64,000 nt of DNA from Rhodococcus sp. Leaf247 (GCF_001426185.1 NZ_LMRP01000004.1:444405-508404), one strand, 5' to 3'. Shown: positions 41,644 through 55,427, counted from the stretch's first letter. Translations and numbers: made by a program. Notes: generated by a model not told the origin, from the letters alone.

Positions 41644-42444
41644 ATGACGAACATCGTCGTTCTGATCAAGCAGGTTCCCGACACGTGGTCCGAGCGCAAG
41701 CTCTCCGACGGCGACTACACGCTCGACCGCGACGCGGCCGACGCCGTGCTCGACGAGATCAACGAGCGGGCCGTCGAGGAAGCACTCCTCATCAAGGAGC
41801 GTGACGGAGGCGAGGTCAAGGTCCTCTCCGCCGGTCCCGACCGCGCCACCGAAGCCATCCGCAAGGCCCTCTCCATGGGCGCGGACAGCGCAGTGCACGT
41901 CAACGACCCCGCCATGCACGGTTCCGACGCCATCCAGACCGCGTGGGCTCTCGCAGCCGCACTCGGCCAGGTGGAGTTCGAGAACGGCGAGGCGGCCGAC
42001 CTGGTCATCGCCGGCAACGAGGCGACGGACGGCCGTATCGGCGCCGTTCCCGCGATCATCGCCGAGTACCTGGGCATCCCGCAGCTCACGCAGCTGCGCA
42101 AGCTCGTCGTCGCGGACGGCAAGGTCAGTGGAGAGCGCGAGACCGACGAGGGTGTGTTCGGCCTCGAGGCGGAACTGCCGGCCATCGTGAGCGTCACCGA
42201 GAAGATCAACGAGCCGCGCTTCCCGTCCTTCAAGGGCATCATGGCCGCCAAGAAGAAGACGGTGCAGGTCCTGACCCTGGCCGACATCGGCGTGGACCCG
42301 GAGACGGTCGGCGTCGCCAACGCCGGCACCACGGTCACGACGGTCACCCCCAAGCCCCCGAAGACCGCCGGTGAGCGCGTCAACGACGAGGGAGACGGCG
42401 GCACCAAGGTCGCCGAGTACCTGGTCGCACAGAAGATCATCTAG
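41644..42444 (+). CDS. etfB: Electron transfer flavoprotein beta subunit (FixA)
   Basis: 266 residues. With EtfA it carries electrons from acyl-CoA dehydrogenases to the respiratory chain. VVLIKQVPDTWSERKLSDGDYTLDRD is the N-terminal AMP-binding region, and DLVIAGNEATDGRIGAVPAIIAEYLG the conserved ETF-beta signature. ATG 41644 follows AGGAGGA at 41626-41632. etfA starts 55 bp later. Orthologous to Rv3029c. Confidence 0.96.
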   Translation: MTNIVVLIKQVPDTWSERKLSDGDYTLDRDAADAVLDEINERAVEEALLIKERDGGEVKVLSAGPDRATEAIRKALSMGADSAVHVNDPAMHGSDAIQTAWALAAALGQVEFENGEAADLVIAGNEATDGRIGAVPAIIAEYLGIPQLTQLRKLVVADGKVSGERETDEGVFGLEAELPAIVSVTEKINEPRFPSFKGIMAAKKKTVQVLTLADIGVDPETVGVANAGTTVTTVTPKPPKTAGERVNDEGDGGTKVAEYLVAQKII

Positions 42445-42499
42445 ATCCCCGTCACCGGCATACATCCTTTCCGCACGAAGCATCTCAGGGAGAAGCACC

Positions 42500-43456
42500 A
42501 TGGCAGAGGTACTCGTACTCGTCGAGCACGCCGACGGGGCATTGAAGAAGGTCACCAGCGAACTGATCACCGCGGCTCGCGTCCTCGGTGAGCCGTCCGC
42601 AGTCGTCACCGGTGCGCCCGGCACCACCGACGCGATCGCCGCCGCACTGACCGAGGCCGGCGCCGCGAAGATCTACGTCGCCGAGTCCGCGGACGTCGAC
42701 GGCTTCCTGGTCACGCCGAAGGTCGACGTGCTGTCGTCGCTGGCGGAGTCCGTCTCGCCCGCCGCGATCCTCACGTCCGGCGGCATCGAGGGCAAAGAGG
42801 TCGCCGGTCGTCTGGCCGCGCGTCTCGGCGCCGGACTGCACCAGGACGTCGTCGCGATCAACGCCGACAAGTCCGCCACCTACTCGATCTTCGGTGGAGC
42901 GTTCACCGTCGAGGCGAAGACCAACGGCGACGTTCCGGTCATCTCGCTGCGCCCCGGCGCCATCGAGGCCGAACCGCAGGCAGGCGCCGGAGAACGTGTC
43001 GACGTCGAGGTTCCCGCCCAGGAAGACGCCGTCGTCAAGGTGACGTCGCGTGAGCCGGTCGCCGGTGGCGACCGTCCCGAGCTCACCGAGGCATCGGTCG
43101 TCGTGTCCGGTGGACGTGGCGTCGGCAGCGCCGACAAGTTCTCCGTCGTCGAGGATCTGGCCGACTCGCTGGGTGCCGCTGTCGGCGCCTCGCGCGCAGC
43201 CGTCGACTCCGGGTACTACCCCGGACAGTTCCAGGTGGGTCAGACGGGCAAGACCGTTTCCCCGCAGCTGTACGTCGCACTCGGCATCTCCGGCGCCATC
43301 CAGCACCGCGCCGGCATGCAGACGTCGAAGACCATCGTCGCCGTCAACAAGGACGAGGAAGCGCCGATCTTCGAGATCGCCGACTTCGGCGTCGTCGGTG
43401 ATCTCTTCGCGGTCACGCCTCAGCTCGCCGAGGCAGTGAAGAAGCGCAAGGGCTGA
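42500..43456 (+). CDS. etfA: Electron transfer flavoprotein alpha subunit (FixB)
   Basis: 318 residues. The FAD-binding C-terminal domain is clear: [31 protein letters not shown], and [22 protein letters not shown], then [12 protein letters not shown]. The N-terminal half is the EtfB-interacting domain. ATG 42500 follows CAGGGAGAAG. Orthologous to Rv3028c; a terminator follows. Confidence 0.96.
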   Translation: MAEVLVLVEHADGALKKVTSELITAARVLGEPSAVVTGAPGTTDAIAAALTEAGAAKIYVAESADVDGFLVTPKVDVLSSLAESVSPAAILTSGGIEGKEVAGRLAARLGAGLHQDVVAINADKSATYSIFGGAFTVEAKTNGDVPVISLRPGAIEAEPQAGAGERVDVEVPAQEDAVVKVTSREPVAGGDRPELTEASVVVSGGRGVGSADKFSVVEDLADSLGAAVGASRAAVDSGYYPGQFQVGQTGKTVSPQLYVALGISGAIQHRAGMQTSKTIVAVNKDEEAPIFEIADFGVVGDLFAVTPQLAEAVKKRKG

Positions 43457-43472
43457 CACCCGGACATCACCG

Positions 43473-43517
43473 AAAGGTCCCGTTACCCCGACAGTCGTCG
43501 GAGTAGCGGGGCCTTTT
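43473..43517 (+). terminator. Rho-independent terminator after etfA
   Basis: AAAGGTCCCGTTA (43473-43485) pairs with TAGCGGGGCCTTT (43504-43516) with two G-U pairs, then TTTTCCG. An inner CCGAC/GTCGG extends the structure. Confidence 0.82.
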
Positions 43518-43584
43518 CCGTTCGTGCACCTTCCGGTCATGTGACGTTGTGGGCGACGTCGTATCGGCTCGCTACACATGTCGC

Positions 43585-44409
43585 ATGACACCTTCGGTCA
43601 TGACCTCGTACTCCACTCTCGAGCACGAACAGGTGCTCGTCGCCGACAAGCATCACTCCCTGATCCTCGGATCCACACCGCAGCACGTACTCGCGGCACA
43701 ACGACTGCGCGCGACCGTCTTCCGCGGTGAGGACGGCTTCCGATCCGCCTCCTTCGAGAACGATCTCGACGCGGACCGCTTCGACGCCCACTGCGATCAC
43801 CTCCTGGTCGTCGACAACCGCAGCGGCGACATCGTCGGTTGCTACCGCATGCTCACTCCCGACGGCGCCGAGCAAGCGGGCGGGTACTACACCGCCACCG
43901 AGTTCGACATCAGTGAGCTGCGAGCCCACGAACTGCGCACTGTCGAGATGGGCCGGGCCTGCGTGCTGGACGGCCATCGGTCCGGATCGGTACTCGCCCT
44001 CATGTGGTCGGGCATCCTGAAGTACATCGATCTGGGCGGGTACGACCGCGTCATGGGCTGCGTGTCCGTACCCATGAGCATCGGAGACGGCGAACCTGTC
44101 GGGGCGCACGTCAAGGGTGTGCACGATCTGGTCGAGAAGCGTCACCGTTCCGACGTCCGCGCCTATCCGCGCACACCCGTCCGAGTCGACGGGGTGGATC
44201 TCGCCGACATCGCCGCCCCGTCCAGGACATCGGTTCCGGCGCTGCTGCGCGGATACCTGCGCATGGGCGCGTCCATCTGCGGAGACCCCGCTCACGACGC
44301 AGACTTCGGTGTCGCCGACTTCGTCGCACTCCTGCACATGAAGGACGCCAACGTCCGCTACCTCGACCGCCTGCGGTCGGCCGCGGAGACGGCGGAGTCG
44401 CGTTCGTGA
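43585..44409 (+). CDS. GNAT-family N-acyltransferase (Rv3027c/OlsB-like)
   Basis: 274 residues of the hemolysin-like/OlsB acyltransferase group. RLRATVFRGEDGF, CDHLLVVDNRSGDIVGCYRML, and VEMGRACVLDGHRSGSVLALMWSGILKYI are the conserved blocks, and the C-terminal RMGASICGDPAHDADFGVADFVALLHM is characteristic. It probably transfers an acyl group to an amine; the neighbour is a lysophosphatidate acyltransferase, so lipid synthesis is likely. Start ATG 43585 or 43600. Coupled to the next gene by GTGA. Confidence 0.85.
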   Translation: MTPSVMTSYSTLEHEQVLVADKHHSLILGSTPQHVLAAQRLRATVFRGEDGFRSASFENDLDADRFDAHCDHLLVVDNRSGDIVGCYRMLTPDGAEQAGGYYTATEFDISELRAHELRTVEMGRACVLDGHRSGSVLALMWSGILKYIDLGGYDRVMGCVSVPMSIGDGEPVGAHVKGVHDLVEKRHRSDVRAYPRTPVRVDGVDLADIAAPSRTSVPALLRGYLRMGASICGDPAHDADFGVADFVALLHMKDANVRYLDRLRSAAETAESRS

Positions 44410-45296
44410 CGACGCACGCCTGGATGCCGCACAGCCCGTGCGGCACGGGGTGTCATCCGGCTCGGTCGGCCACCGTCGGCACCGTCCGGGTCGTGCTGCG
44501 CTGCGTTCTCGTCGCGGTGATCCTCCTCCTGGTTCCCGTGCTGGCTGCCGGACGACTGCTGCCCACCGCCGGGCGCCGAGCGGTGGCCCGATCCGGGGCA
44601 CGCGGCCTGCTGGGTGCCCTCGGGATAGGTGTGTCGGTGCACGGCGCGCCCGAGCCCGGATCCTCGACGTCGACAGGCACGCTCGTGGTCGCGAACCACA
44701 TGTCCTGGACCGACGTGCTGGTGCTCGCCGCGTGCTTCCCGTGCCGATTCGTGGCGCGCGCCGACCTGGTCGACTGGCCGGTACTGGGGATCCTGGCGCG
44801 CATCGTCCGCGTCGTGCCCATCGCGCGGGAACGACTGCGCACACTTCCCGCAACGGTCGGTGACGTGACCGACGCGCTGCGCGGTGGAGCCACCGTCGTC
44901 GTCTTCCCCGAAGGCACGACCTGGTGCGGCACGGCCTACGGCTCGTTCCGTCCCGCTCTCTTCCAGGCGGCTGTCGACGCGGGCGCCGTGGTGCGTCCCG
45001 TCGGCATCTCCTATCGCGACGGCGACGGTTCGCCGACGACGGCGACGGCCTTCGTCGGAGACGAGGGCATCGGTGACTCGATGGCGCGGATTCTGAGGCT
45101 GAAAGGCCTCCGCGCCGAGGTTCGCATCTGCGAGGACATCGCCCCGATGAACGATCGACGACTGCTGGCCCGCTGTGCCGAGCTGGCGGTCCGTCGACAG
45201 GCGGACGTCCTGACCGTCCCACCGCTGCGCACCGTCGACTCGAATTCTCGGACCACGGGTCGGCTCGAAGCCGCTGTCGCGAGTCCGGTCGGGTGA
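44406..45296 (+). CDS. 1-acyl-sn-glycerol-3-phosphate acyltransferase (PlsC family, Rv3026c-like)
   Basis: 296 residues. One N-terminal membrane helix ([20 protein letters not shown]), then NHMSWTD (HX4D-type catalytic motif), VVFPEGTTW (substrate-phosphate motif) and VRPVGISY. Forms phosphatidate or acylates a related lipid. GTG 44406 overlaps the upstream stop. Confidence 0.9.
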   Translation: MTTHAWMPHSPCGTGCHPARSATVGTVRVVLRCVLVAVILLLVPVLAAGRLLPTAGRRAVARSGARGLLGALGIGVSVHGAPEPGSSTSTGTLVVANHMSWTDVLVLAACFPCRFVARADLVDWPVLGILARIVRVVPIARERLRTLPATVGDVTDALRGGATVVVFPEGTTWCGTAYGSFRPALFQAAVDAGAVVRPVGISYRDGDGSPTTATAFVGDEGIGDSMARILRLKGLRAEVRICEDIAPMNDRRLLARCAELAVRRQADVLTVPPLRTVDSNSRTTGRLEAAVASPVG

Positions 45297-45372
45297 GCTG
45301 ACTCTCTGCCGAGGACGCGTTCCCGCGGGGCGCGGTGGACCACCGGCCGGACCGGTTATCCTGGACACCGTC

Positions 45373-46581
45373 ATGCCCCAGCCCATACGCGTGCCGGCGG
45401 AGCCGGTGTACCTCGATCATGCTGCGACCACTCCCATGGTGGACGCGGCCGTCGAGGCGATGACCGACGTGTTCCGCACCGTCGGGAACGCGTCGTCCTT
45501 GCACGGGTCGGGTCGCCAGGCTCGTCGCCGCATCGAGGAATCGCGCGAGTCCATCGCCGCGGGTCTGGGTGCGCGACCGTCCGAAGTCATCTTCACCTCC
45601 GGGGGTACGGAGAGCGACAACCTCGCCGTCAAGGGCATCTTCTGGGCTCGTCGTGCGAACGATCCCCGGCGTGTGCGCGTCATCACCAGCGCGGTCGAGC
45701 ACCATGCGGTCCTCGACGCGGTGGAGTGGCTCGAACGGCACGAGGGTGCCGTCGTCACGTGGCTGCCCGTCGACTCCGAGGGTCGCGTGGCTCCGTCCAC
45801 GTTGCGGCGCGAACTCGAACTCCACGCCGACGAGGTCGCGGTGGTGTCGATCATGTGGGCCAACAACGAGGTCGGCACTGTCATGCCGATCGCCGAACTC
45901 GCTGCCGTGTCGGCGGAGTTCAGCATTCCGATGCACAGTGACGCCGTGCAGGTGGTCGGGGTGCGGGACGTCGACTTCGCGGCCAGCGGGCTGTCGGCGT
46001 TGTCCATCGCCGCCCACAAGTTCGGTGGACCCCACGGTGTGGGTGTGCTGCTGCTCGGCCGGTCCGTGCCGTGCGAGTCCTTGTTGCACGGTGGGGGACA
46101 GGAGCGCGACGTGCGCTCCGGAACGCCGGACACGGCCGGAGCGGTCGGCATGGCCGCCGCGCTCGACGTCGCCGTCTCGTCCCGCGCCGACACCGAGATC
46201 CGGCTGGCCGCGCTGCGGGACCGGATGATCGACGGCATCGTCGAGGCCGTCCCCAGCGCGACGGTCAACGGTGCCCGCGGCGCCGACCGTCTTCCGGGCA
46301 ACGTGCACGTCACCTTCCCCGGGTGCGAGGGTGACTCGTTGCTGATGCTTCTCGACGCGTCGGGCATCGAGTGCTCGACGGGGTCTGCCTGCACGGCAGG
46401 CGTCGCGCGTGCGAGTCACGTCCTGCTCGCCATGGGAGTCGATCCGGACGACGCACGGGGATCCCTGCGATTCTCCCTCGGCCACACCAGCACCGACGCC
46501 GACGTCGATGCACTGCTGGAGGCACTGCCGCGCGTCGTCGAACGCGCACACGCCGCCGGCATGGCGTCCACCTCGAGATAG
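45373..46581 (+). CDS. Cysteine desulfurase (NifS/IscS-like)
   Basis: 402 residues. PLP enzyme taking sulfur from cysteine. [17 protein letters not shown] start, [21 protein letters not shown], the PLP lysine in [11 protein letters not shown] (Lys216), and the persulfide Cys in STGSAC (Cys340) on a long loop. It lies directly before mnmA, so it probably supplies sulfur for tRNA 2-thiouridine. Orthologous to Rv3025c. A -10-like TATCCT at 45357-45362 is close to the ATG, so a very short leader is possible. Confidence 0.94.
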   Translation: MPQPIRVPAEPVYLDHAATTPMVDAAVEAMTDVFRTVGNASSLHGSGRQARRRIEESRESIAAGLGARPSEVIFTSGGTESDNLAVKGIFWARRANDPRRVRVITSAVEHHAVLDAVEWLERHEGAVVTWLPVDSEGRVAPSTLRRELELHADEVAVVSIMWANNEVGTVMPIAELAAVSAEFSIPMHSDAVQVVGVRDVDFAASGLSALSIAAHKFGGPHGVGVLLLGRSVPCESLLHGGGQERDVRSGTPDTAGAVGMAAALDVAVSSRADTEIRLAALRDRMIDGIVEAVPSATVNGARGADRLPGNVHVTFPGCEGDSLLMLLDASGIECSTGSACTAGVARASHVLLAMGVDPDDARGSLRFSLGHTSTDADVDALLEALPRVVERAHAAGMASTSR

Positions 46582-46594
46582 AAGGAAAGAAGAC

Positions 46595-47692
46595 ATGCGA
46601 GTTCTTGCTGCCATGAGTGGCGGAGTCGATTCTGCCGTCGCGGCGGCGCGAGCCGTGGACGCGGGGCACGACGTGGTGGGCGTGCATCTCGCGCTGTCCA
46701 CCGCCCCCGGCGCACTGCGCACCGGATCACGTGGTTGCTGCTCCAAGGAGGATGCCGGCGATGCGCGGCGTGCCGCCGACGTTCTCGGGATCCCGTTCTA
46801 CGTCTGGGATTTCGCGGACCGCTTCAAGGAGGACGTGATCGACGACTTCGTCGCGTCCTACGCGGCGGGCGAGACCCCCAATCCGTGCCTGCGGTGCAAC
46901 GAGAAGATCAAGTTCGCAGCCCTTGCCGACCGTGCGGAAGCGCTCGGTTTCGACGCGGTGGCGACCGGCCACTACGCCCGACTCGAGGACGGCGTGCTGC
47001 GTCGCGCGGTCGACGCCGACAAGGACCAGAGTTACGTCCTCGGGGTCCTGACCTCGCGCCAGCTGTCGCGGGCCATGTTCCCCATCGGAGACACCCCGAA
47101 GGCCGAGGTGCGCGACGAGGCCGCTCGGCGCGGTCTGGCCGTCGCCGACAAGCCCGACAGTCACGACATCTGCTTCATCCCGTCCGGTGACACGCGGGCC
47201 TTCCTGGGGGCCCGCATCGGTATCCGTCCGGGCGCGGTCGTCGATGCCGACTCCGGCGCCGTCCTGGCCGAGCACGACGGTGTTCACGGTTTCACCGTCG
47301 GTCAGCGCAAGGGCCTCGGTGTCGAGGGACCGGCCGCCGACGGCAAGCCGCGGTACGTCACGTCCATCGAACCCGAGACCGGGACGGTGCGTGTGGGTTC
47401 GGCCGACCGCCTCGACGTCCATGCGATCGACGCGACTCGTCCGGTCTGGACGTCCGGAACGGTGCCGGACGGATCGTTCGACTGCGTCGTGCAGGTACGG
47501 GCGCACGGCGGGATGGCCGACGCCGTGGCACGGGTCGAGGGTGACGTCCTCCACATCGACCTCCGCACCCCACTGACTGGTGTCGCACGTGGACAGGCCG
47601 CGGTGCTGTACCGCCCGGATGCTGCCGGCGACGAGGTCATCGGCAGTGGCACCATCGCCGGTACCTCCGCACGGTCTCCGCAGACCGCGTGA
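46595..47692 (+). CDS. mnmA: tRNA-specific 2-thiouridylase MnmA
   Basis: 365 residues. Thiolates U34 of Lys, Glu and Gln tRNAs. PP-loop [15 protein letters not shown], the acid [12 protein letters not shown] with catalytic Cys101, and [11 protein letters not shown] with Cys193. The C-terminal beta-barrel follows. ATG 46595 has GAAGGAAAGA upstream, 13 bases after the desulfurase stop. Its stop overlaps the next start (GTGA). Confidence 0.96.
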   Translation: MRVLAAMSGGVDSAVAAARAVDAGHDVVGVHLALSTAPGALRTGSRGCCSKEDAGDARRAADVLGIPFYVWDFADRFKEDVIDDFVASYAAGETPNPCLRCNEKIKFAALADRAEALGFDAVATGHYARLEDGVLRRAVDADKDQSYVLGVLTSRQLSRAMFPIGDTPKAEVRDEAARRGLAVADKPDSHDICFIPSGDTRAFLGARIGIRPGAVVDADSGAVLAEHDGVHGFTVGQRKGLGVEGPAADGKPRYVTSIEPETGTVRVGSADRLDVHAIDATRPVWTSGTVPDGSFDCVVQVRAHGGMADAVARVEGDVLHIDLRTPLTGVARGQAAVLYRPDAAGDEVIGSGTIAGTSARSPQTA

Positions 47693-48738
47693 GCCGTTCC
47701 GAGGACGGCCCGGGAGCCGATGTCGCCGCACGGGTCGCCGGACTGGCGACGGGCCTCGGCTCGTGGCCGGGAACGGACATCGCGAATTCGGTGACCACCG
47801 TCATCGGTGAGCTGCCCGATCTTCCCCACGTCGTGGAACTGCCTGCGCGCGGACTGGGCGCGGACATGATCGGCCGGACCGGTGTCCTGTTGGTCGACAT
47901 CGAACTCGACGCCGCCACCAGCGGCTACCGGGTGAGCGCCCGTCCCAGCGGTACCGGTCGGCGTGCACGCGACTTCCTCGCCGAGGATCTCGACGTCCTC
48001 GAGGAACAGTGGGAACTCGCCGGTCTCCGCGGCAGCGGACGCACCGTCAAAGTGCAGGCTGCCGGACCGTTCACGATGGCCGCCGACGTGGAGCTCTCGC
48101 ACGGGCACAGGGTGCTGACGGACCGGGGAGCGCTCCGGGACATCACGGAGTCCCTGGCCGAGGGTGTGGCGGCACATGCTGCCGAGGTCGAGCGTCGGCT
48201 GGGCGTCTCCGTCGTCGTGCAGCTCGACGAGCCCCGCATCGCCGCCGTACTCGGCGGTCGGTTGCAGGGGGTCACCAGCATCGAGCAGATCGCCCCGGTA
48301 TCGGCTCCCGACGTCGCCACCCTTCTCGGTGCGGTGGTGACCAGGGTGGGTCGCCCCGTGATCGTGCACACCTGCTCCGCCGACGTCCCCTTCGAGGTGT
48401 TCACCCGTAGCGGTGTGCACGGCGTCGCCTTCGACCTGTCGCTCCTCGAGTCGTCACGGTACGACGCCGTCGGGGATTTCATCGAGAGCGGTGGCGTCCC
48501 TGTTCTCGGTGTCGTGCCGGGGACGGACCCGGTGACGTTCCCCGGGTGGCGCGAGAGTGCCGCGCCGGCAGTGGACTTGATCGACCGGCTCGGCTTCCCG
48601 CGCCGCTACCTCGCGGAGCGGGTGTCTCTCGCTCCCGCGTGCGGTCTGGCAGGCGCGTCGATGCCGTGGGCCCGCCATGCTCTGACCGTTCTCCGGGACG
48701 TCCGAGCCGCCTTCTCGGAGGACCCGGACTCGCTGTAG
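47689..48738 (+). CDS. Methionine synthase (MetE C-terminal-like) family protein (Rv3015c-like)
   Basis: 349 residues. Related to the C-terminal, catalytic half of vitamin-B12-independent methionine synthase: [41 protein letters not shown] (His and Cys zinc ligands), GVVPGTDP, and [16 protein letters not shown] (Cys ligand). Too short for full MetE and lacking its N-terminal half. Role unproven. Coupled to mnmA by GTGA. Confidence 0.85.
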   Translation: MSRSEDGPGADVAARVAGLATGLGSWPGTDIANSVTTVIGELPDLPHVVELPARGLGADMIGRTGVLLVDIELDAATSGYRVSARPSGTGRRARDFLAEDLDVLEEQWELAGLRGSGRTVKVQAAGPFTMAADVELSHGHRVLTDRGALRDITESLAEGVAAHAAEVERRLGVSVVVQLDEPRIAAVLGGRLQGVTSIEQIAPVSAPDVATLLGAVVTRVGRPVIVHTCSADVPFEVFTRSGVHGVAFDLSLLESSRYDAVGDFIESGGVPVLGVVPGTDPVTFPGWRESAAPAVDLIDRLGFPRRYLAERVSLAPACGLAGASMPWARHALTVLRDVRAAFSEDPDSL

Positions 48739-48792
48739 ACGTCGGCGTTGCGCGTCCTGCGGGCACGTTTCGGTGTCGGCACCCTCGGATAG

Positions 48793-51561
<2,769 letters not shown>

Positions 51562-51693
51562 GCGGTCATCCTTGCACTGGTCGCCACCACTATCGACTCA
51601 CACGGGCAGCGCCGACGAGGCCGTCGCTGCCGGTATCGCGCCACGAACTAGGCTTCGTGCCATGCGTTACGAAACTAAGGGGGCCTGACGGAC

Positions 51694-51993
51694 GTGTCTG
51701 CCATATCCCGCGACGAGGTCGCTCACCTCGCCCGACTGTCCCGCCTCGCACTCGGTGACGACGAGCTCGATGCCTTCGCCGGCCAGCTCGACGCCATTCT
51801 CGACCACGTGAAGGCGGTCTCCGAGGTCGACGTCACGGACGTCGATGCGACGGCCAGCCCGTTGGCTGTGACCAACGTCACCAGGCCTGACGTCATCGTC
51901 CCTGGCCTGCAGCCGGAGAGCGCGCTCGCCGAGGCACCCGCCTCCGAACAGAGCCGTTTCGCCGTACCGCGCATCCTGGGAGAAGAAGGATGA
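51694..51993 (+). CDS. gatC: Asp/Glu-tRNA(Asn/Gln) amidotransferase subunit GatC
   Basis: 99 residues. Stabilises GatA/Gat[23 protein letters not shown] and [20 protein letters not shown] are the family pattern. GTG 51694 follows TAAGGGGG. The stop overlaps gatA (ATGA). Confidence 0.96.
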   Translation: MSAISRDEVAHLARLSRLALGDDELDAFAGQLDAILDHVKAVSEVDVTDVDATASPLAVTNVTRPDVIVPGLQPESALAEAPASEQSRFAVPRILGEEG

Positions 51994-53471
51994 CCGACCT
52001 CGTCCGCAGCACGGCCGCAGACCTCGCTGCCAAGATCCGCACCCGTGAGGTGTCCGCCGTCGAGGTCACTCGTGCGCACCTCGATCGCATCGCCGAGGTC
52101 GACGGCACGCTGCACGCGTTCCTGCACGTCGCCGGCGACGAGGCGCTCGCCGCGGCCGAGGCCGTGGATGTCAGCCTCGACGCCGGAGACGCTCCCGCGT
52201 CTCCTCTCGCCGGTGTGCCGTTGGCGCTCAAGGATGTCTTCACCACGACCGACATGCCGACCACCGCGGGCTCGAAGATGCTCGAAGGCTGGGTCTCGCC
52301 GTACGACGCCACGGTGACCGCACGTCTGCGCGCAGCGGGAATTCCGTTGCTGGGCAAGACGAACTTGGACGAGTTCGCCATGGGTTCGTCCACCGAGAAC
52401 AGTGCGTACGGCCCCACGCTGAACCCGTGGGACACCACCCGCGTTCCCGGCGGATCGGGCGGCGGTTCCGCTGCGGCCCTCGCGTCGTTCCAGGCACCGT
52501 TGGCCATCGGCACGGACACCGGCGGCTCGATCCGTCAGCCTGCCGCCGTGACCGGCACCGTCGGGTGCAAGCCCACGTACGGCGGTGTCTCCCGCTTCGG
52601 TCTGATCGCGTGCGCCTCGTCGCTGGACCAGGGCGGCCCGTGCGGCCGTACCGTCCTCGACACGGCGCTCCTGCATCAGGTCATCGCCGGCCACGACCCC
52701 CGTGACTCGACGTCGGTCGACGCTGCAGTGCCGGATGTCGTCGAGGCCGCTCTGCGCGGAGCGGGCGGCGATCTGACGGGTGTCCGCGTCGGCGTCGTCA
52801 AGGAATTGCACTCCGATGCCTATCAGCCCGGGGTCATCTCGTCGTTCGACGCGGCTGTCGAGGTGCTGACGTCGTTGGGGGCCGAGGTCGTCGAGGTCTC
52901 GTGCCCCAGCTTCGAGCACGCGCTCGCGGCCTACTACCTGATCCTCCCGTCGGAGGTGTCGTCCAACCTCGCGCGTTTCGACGCGATGCGGTACGGATTG
53001 CGTGTCGGCGACGACGGGACGCGCAGCGCGGACCAGGTGATGGCGATGTCCCGTGCCGCCGGATTCGGTGCGGAAGTCAAGCGCCGCATCATGATCGGCA
53101 CCTATGCGCTGTCGGCCGGTTACTACGACGCGTATTACGGCCAGGCGCTCAAGATCCGCACGCTCATCGCTCGGGATTTCGACCGGGCCTACGAGAAGGT
53201 GGATGTGCTGGTCTCGCCGACCACCCCGTCGACGGCGTTCGCGCTGGGCGAGAAGGTCGACGATCCCATCGCGATGTACCTGTACGACCTGTGCACCCTC
53301 CCCACCAACCTCGCGGGGCATCCCGCGATGTCGGTGCCGTCGGGTCTCGCGGACGGTCTGCCCGTCGGACTGCAGATCATGGCTCCGGCCATGGCGGACG
53401 ACAGGCTCTACCGCGTCGGTGCCGCCTACGAGGCGGCCCGCGGCGAGTTCCCGCACCCGTCCGCCGTCTGA
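51990..53471 (+). CDS. gatA: Asp/Glu-tRNA amidotransferase subunit GatA
   Basis: 493 residues. Amidase subunit producing ammonia from glutamine. The Ser-cisSer-Lys triad is Lys81 (LALKDVF), Ser156 (GGSGGGSAA) and Ser180 ([12 protein letters not shown]). Length is normal. Its last 46 bases overlap the convergent hydrolase gene. gatB lies 5 kb downstream, beyond an inserted block and pfkA. Confidence 0.97.
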   Translation: MTDLVRSTAADLAAKIRTREVSAVEVTRAHLDRIAEVDGTLHAFLHVAGDEALAAAEAVDVSLDAGDAPASPLAGVPLALKDVFTTTDMPTTAGSKMLEGWVSPYDATVTARLRAAGIPLLGKTNLDEFAMGSSTENSAYGPTLNPWDTTRVPGGSGGGSAAALASFQAPLAIGTDTGGSIRQPAAVTGTVGCKPTYGGVSRFGLIACASSLDQGGPCGRTVLDTALLHQVIAGHDPRDSTSVDAAVPDVVEAALRGAGGDLTGVRVGVVKELHSDAYQPGVISSFDAAVEVLTSLGAEVVEVSCPSFEHALAAYYLILPSEVSSNLARFDAMRYGLRVGDDGTRSADQVMAMSRAAGFGAEVKRRIMIGTYALSAGYYDAYYGQALKIRTLIARDFDRAYEKVDVLVSPTTPSTAFALGEKVDDPIAMYLYDLCTLPTNLAGHPAMSVPSGLADGLPVGLQIMAPAMADDRLYRVGAAYEAARGEFPHPSAV

Positions 53472-54430
53472 TCGACGATCGCCGCTCCCTGCTCGGGCCC
53501 GTACCGGTGTCCGTGCCCGGCAGGGGCGCCGGTCGCCAGGATCAGGTCTGCAGTCGCGGATGCGAAGGACAACACCGGAAACCACGGTGGCACAGGGGAA
53601 TCGGTGCGTACGCGGCTGTCCCGTCTCGGCGGATCGACGATCGTCGACGGTGACCAGGTAGGAACCGGATCCGAGGCGTTGGACACGACAGTGTCCGGCA
53701 CCGGGCTCGGCCCGGGACTCCTCGACGGGGGTGGGCCGACGGAGACCGTGCCGCACACCGCGGATCGGACGTGCGGCGGCGCCGCGTCGAGAGCCGCGCG
53801 TGCTGCCCACGCACCGAGACTCTGCCCGTAGACGACGACGTCGGGGCGCTGATCGATCGGGCGATGCGAGAGTCGGTCGGTGATCGCCGTGAGCAGAGTG
53901 GACGTCGCGTCGAGTGCGCGGTCTCGCTCGGTCAGGTAGGCCAGCCAGCTCGGTGAGTCCGAGTACTGCACACTCACGGTGGCAGCGCGTCTGCCCAGTC
54001 GCGCATCCACCTCCGACAGGGCCGCCTCGTCGACCCATCCCGATCCGGTCGGCACCGCCACCACCAGGACGTCGCGGTCGAAGGCTCCGACTCGGTCCAA
54101 TTCGTCGACGGCCAGGTCGGCGCGGCTGCGGGGGTCGGGGCCGGAGTGCAGACCCGCATACACGCGAATGGTGTCGGGTGTCGCGCCTCCTGTCACCACC
54201 CGCTGCCCGTGCTTGTCGAGGGTCGACCACGGAATCAGCGAGACTGCCGATCCGGACCGAGCCGCGGTGACACCGCCGACCGAGTCGGTGGCCGTCGACG
54301 GCCCAGTGAACGACAGGAGGACTCCCACGGCGACGACTGCCACCGACATCACCCGGATCGGCGTGGTCGATGCGCGACGAAGAACCCTCGGCACCTGAAG
54401 GACGACGGCGCTCGCGGCGACGACGAGCAC
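53426..54430 (-). CDS. Alpha/beta-hydrolase (Abhydrolase_9-type), C-terminal part of a stop-interrupted gene
   Basis: 334 residues from GTG 54430. Two membrane segments are followed by the hydrolase: [39 protein letters not shown], nucleophile elbow [16 protein letters not shown], and terminal [16 protein letters not shown], as in the PF10081 family. The upstream frame carries the rest of the membrane domain but is cut by TAA at 54446-54448. Five codons separate that stop from this GTG, so this part might still be made by re-initiation. It overlaps gatA by 46 bp. Confidence 0.72.
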   Translation of the reverse strand: MLVVAASAVVLQVPRVLRRASTTPIRVMSVAVVAVGVLLSFTGPSTATDSVGGVTAARSGSAVSLIPWSTLDKHGQRVVTGGATPDTIRVYAGLHSGPDPRSRADLAVDELDRVGAFDRDVLVVAVPTGSGWVDEAALSEVDARLGRRAATVSVQYSDSPSWLAYLTERDRALDATSTLLTAITDRLSHRPIDQRPDVVVYGQSLGAWAARAALDAAPPHVRSAVCGTVSVGPPPSRSPGPSPVPDTVVSNASDPVPTWSPSTIVDPPRRDSRVRTDSPVPPWFPVLSFASATADLILATGAPAGHGHRYGPEQGAAIVDQTADGCGNSPRAAS

Positions 54431-54445
54431 GAGGACCGTCGGCCA

Positions 54446-54742
54446 TTAGTGCAGGGGAATGCGCGGTACATCCATGGCGCCGCGAACAATGTTCTGCCAC
54501 AGATGTTCACGAATCACGCACGCGGCGATGACGCAGGTAGCGGCACCGGCGACGACGGGAGAACGCCGCGGGTCTCGGCGTGTGCCGACCAGGCGCACGG
54601 CGACGAGAGCCAGGACGACACACACCGTGGTCAGCACTGCCTGGGCGAGCGGCCCGCGCGGAAGGGATCCCGGCCACAGTGACATGGACGCCGCAACCGC
54701 GAGACCGATCGACTGCAGCGTCGTGGGCACGCGCACGCTCAT
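54446..54742 (-). CDS. N-terminal membrane part of the interrupted alpha/beta-hydrolase
   Basis: 98 residues with three hydrophobic helices (SIGLAVAASMSLW, AVLTTVCVVLALVAVRLV, VVAGAATCVIAACVI). They are followed by REHLWQNIVRGAMDVPRIPLH, which resembles the N-terminal domain that precedes PF10081 hydrolases. It ends at TAA 54446-54448, in the same frame as the hydrolase. A one-base change, for example TAA from CAA or TAC, would explain the break. ATG 54742 overlaps the PLA2-like gene stop (ATGA). Confidence 0.65.
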   Translation of the reverse strand: MSVRVPTTLQSIGLAVAASMSLWPGSLPRGPLAQAVLTTVCVVLALVAVRLVGTRRDPRRSPVVAGAATCVIAACVIREHLWQNIVRGAMDVPRIPLH

Positions 54743-55338
54743 CGTCCTCCTCCGGCCGCGACGAGAAGCGCCGCGAGGACCGCTGCAGCCAGTGCCGCGA
54801 GCAGCCGGGTCGGATTCTCGACCACGGGCGGTCCGTACGACTGGCGCCACGAATTACCCTGCACGGCAGCGTGTGCTGCGAACGCCATGACGTCGCACTG
54901 CGCTCGGTCGACGATGGACGGTCGTGCGCGGCACGCGGAGGACATCCTGTCGAACAGTGTCCGGTCGATGTCCTGGCGGGCGGACGACGGCAGTGGCCGG
55001 CCTGTCGTGGCCGCTGCTCGCAGAATGTCGTAGCCGAGATCGTGAGCCGCGCAGGGCGTCTCGAATTCGGCGGGCAGGGGGATCGGCGACGAACAGGAAC
55101 CGCGTGGTGACGTGAGCATTCCGTCGAGGACGACCGGCTCGTACCCGACGGCGGCGGCCAGATCGGGGGACTCCCTGTCGTGCAGTGCATCGTCGAGGGT
55201 CCTCGCCATCGGGGTGTCCGGAACGGCCGCGGCCGCGGTGGCGGACGCGACGGGTGCGGCGGCGAGCACGACGATCGCGGACGCGGTCGACAGGGAGGCA
55301 GCAAGCGCGGTGGCGGTTCTGCGGAGTGACATCGGCAT
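54739..55338 (-). CDS. Phospholipase A2-like secreted/membrane protein
   Basis: 199 residues. A signal peptide (LAASLSTASAIVVLAAAPVASA) is followed by a domain with CxxHDxxYD (PCAAHDLGYDI, His-Asp) as in prokaryotic phospholipase A2, then DIDRTLFDRMSSAC, where the second Asp of the dyad would lie. Several Cys are suited to disulfides. A C-terminal helix (LLAALAAAVLAALLVAAG) would anchor it in the membrane. Enzyme activity is a prediction. First gene of a unit with the interrupted hydrolase (4-bp overlap). Confidence 0.7.
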   Translation of the reverse strand: MPMSLRRTATALAASLSTASAIVVLAAAPVASATAAAAVPDTPMARTLDDALHDRESPDLAAAVGYEPVVLDGMLTSPRGSCSSPIPLPAEFETPCAAHDLGYDILRAAATTGRPLPSSARQDIDRTLFDRMSSACRARPSIVDRAQCDVMAFAAHAAVQGNSWRQSYGPPVVENPTRLLAALAAAVLAALLVAAGGGR

Positions 55339-55427
55339 GGACAGGACGCTAGGAACGCCGTGTCGACCCGGGCGTCACCCGAGCGAGCCGTTCCGCCGCA
55401 GGACCCGAGTTCCGTTCGGCGCGGCCA

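Noticed and set aside
43537..46746. A 1069-codon open frame on the minus strand opposite four plus-strand genes
   Set aside because: It is low-complexity Arg/Gly/His-rich translation with no family motif, and the plus strand carries well-supported genes (acyltransferases, desulfurase). High third-position GC opens such antisense frames.
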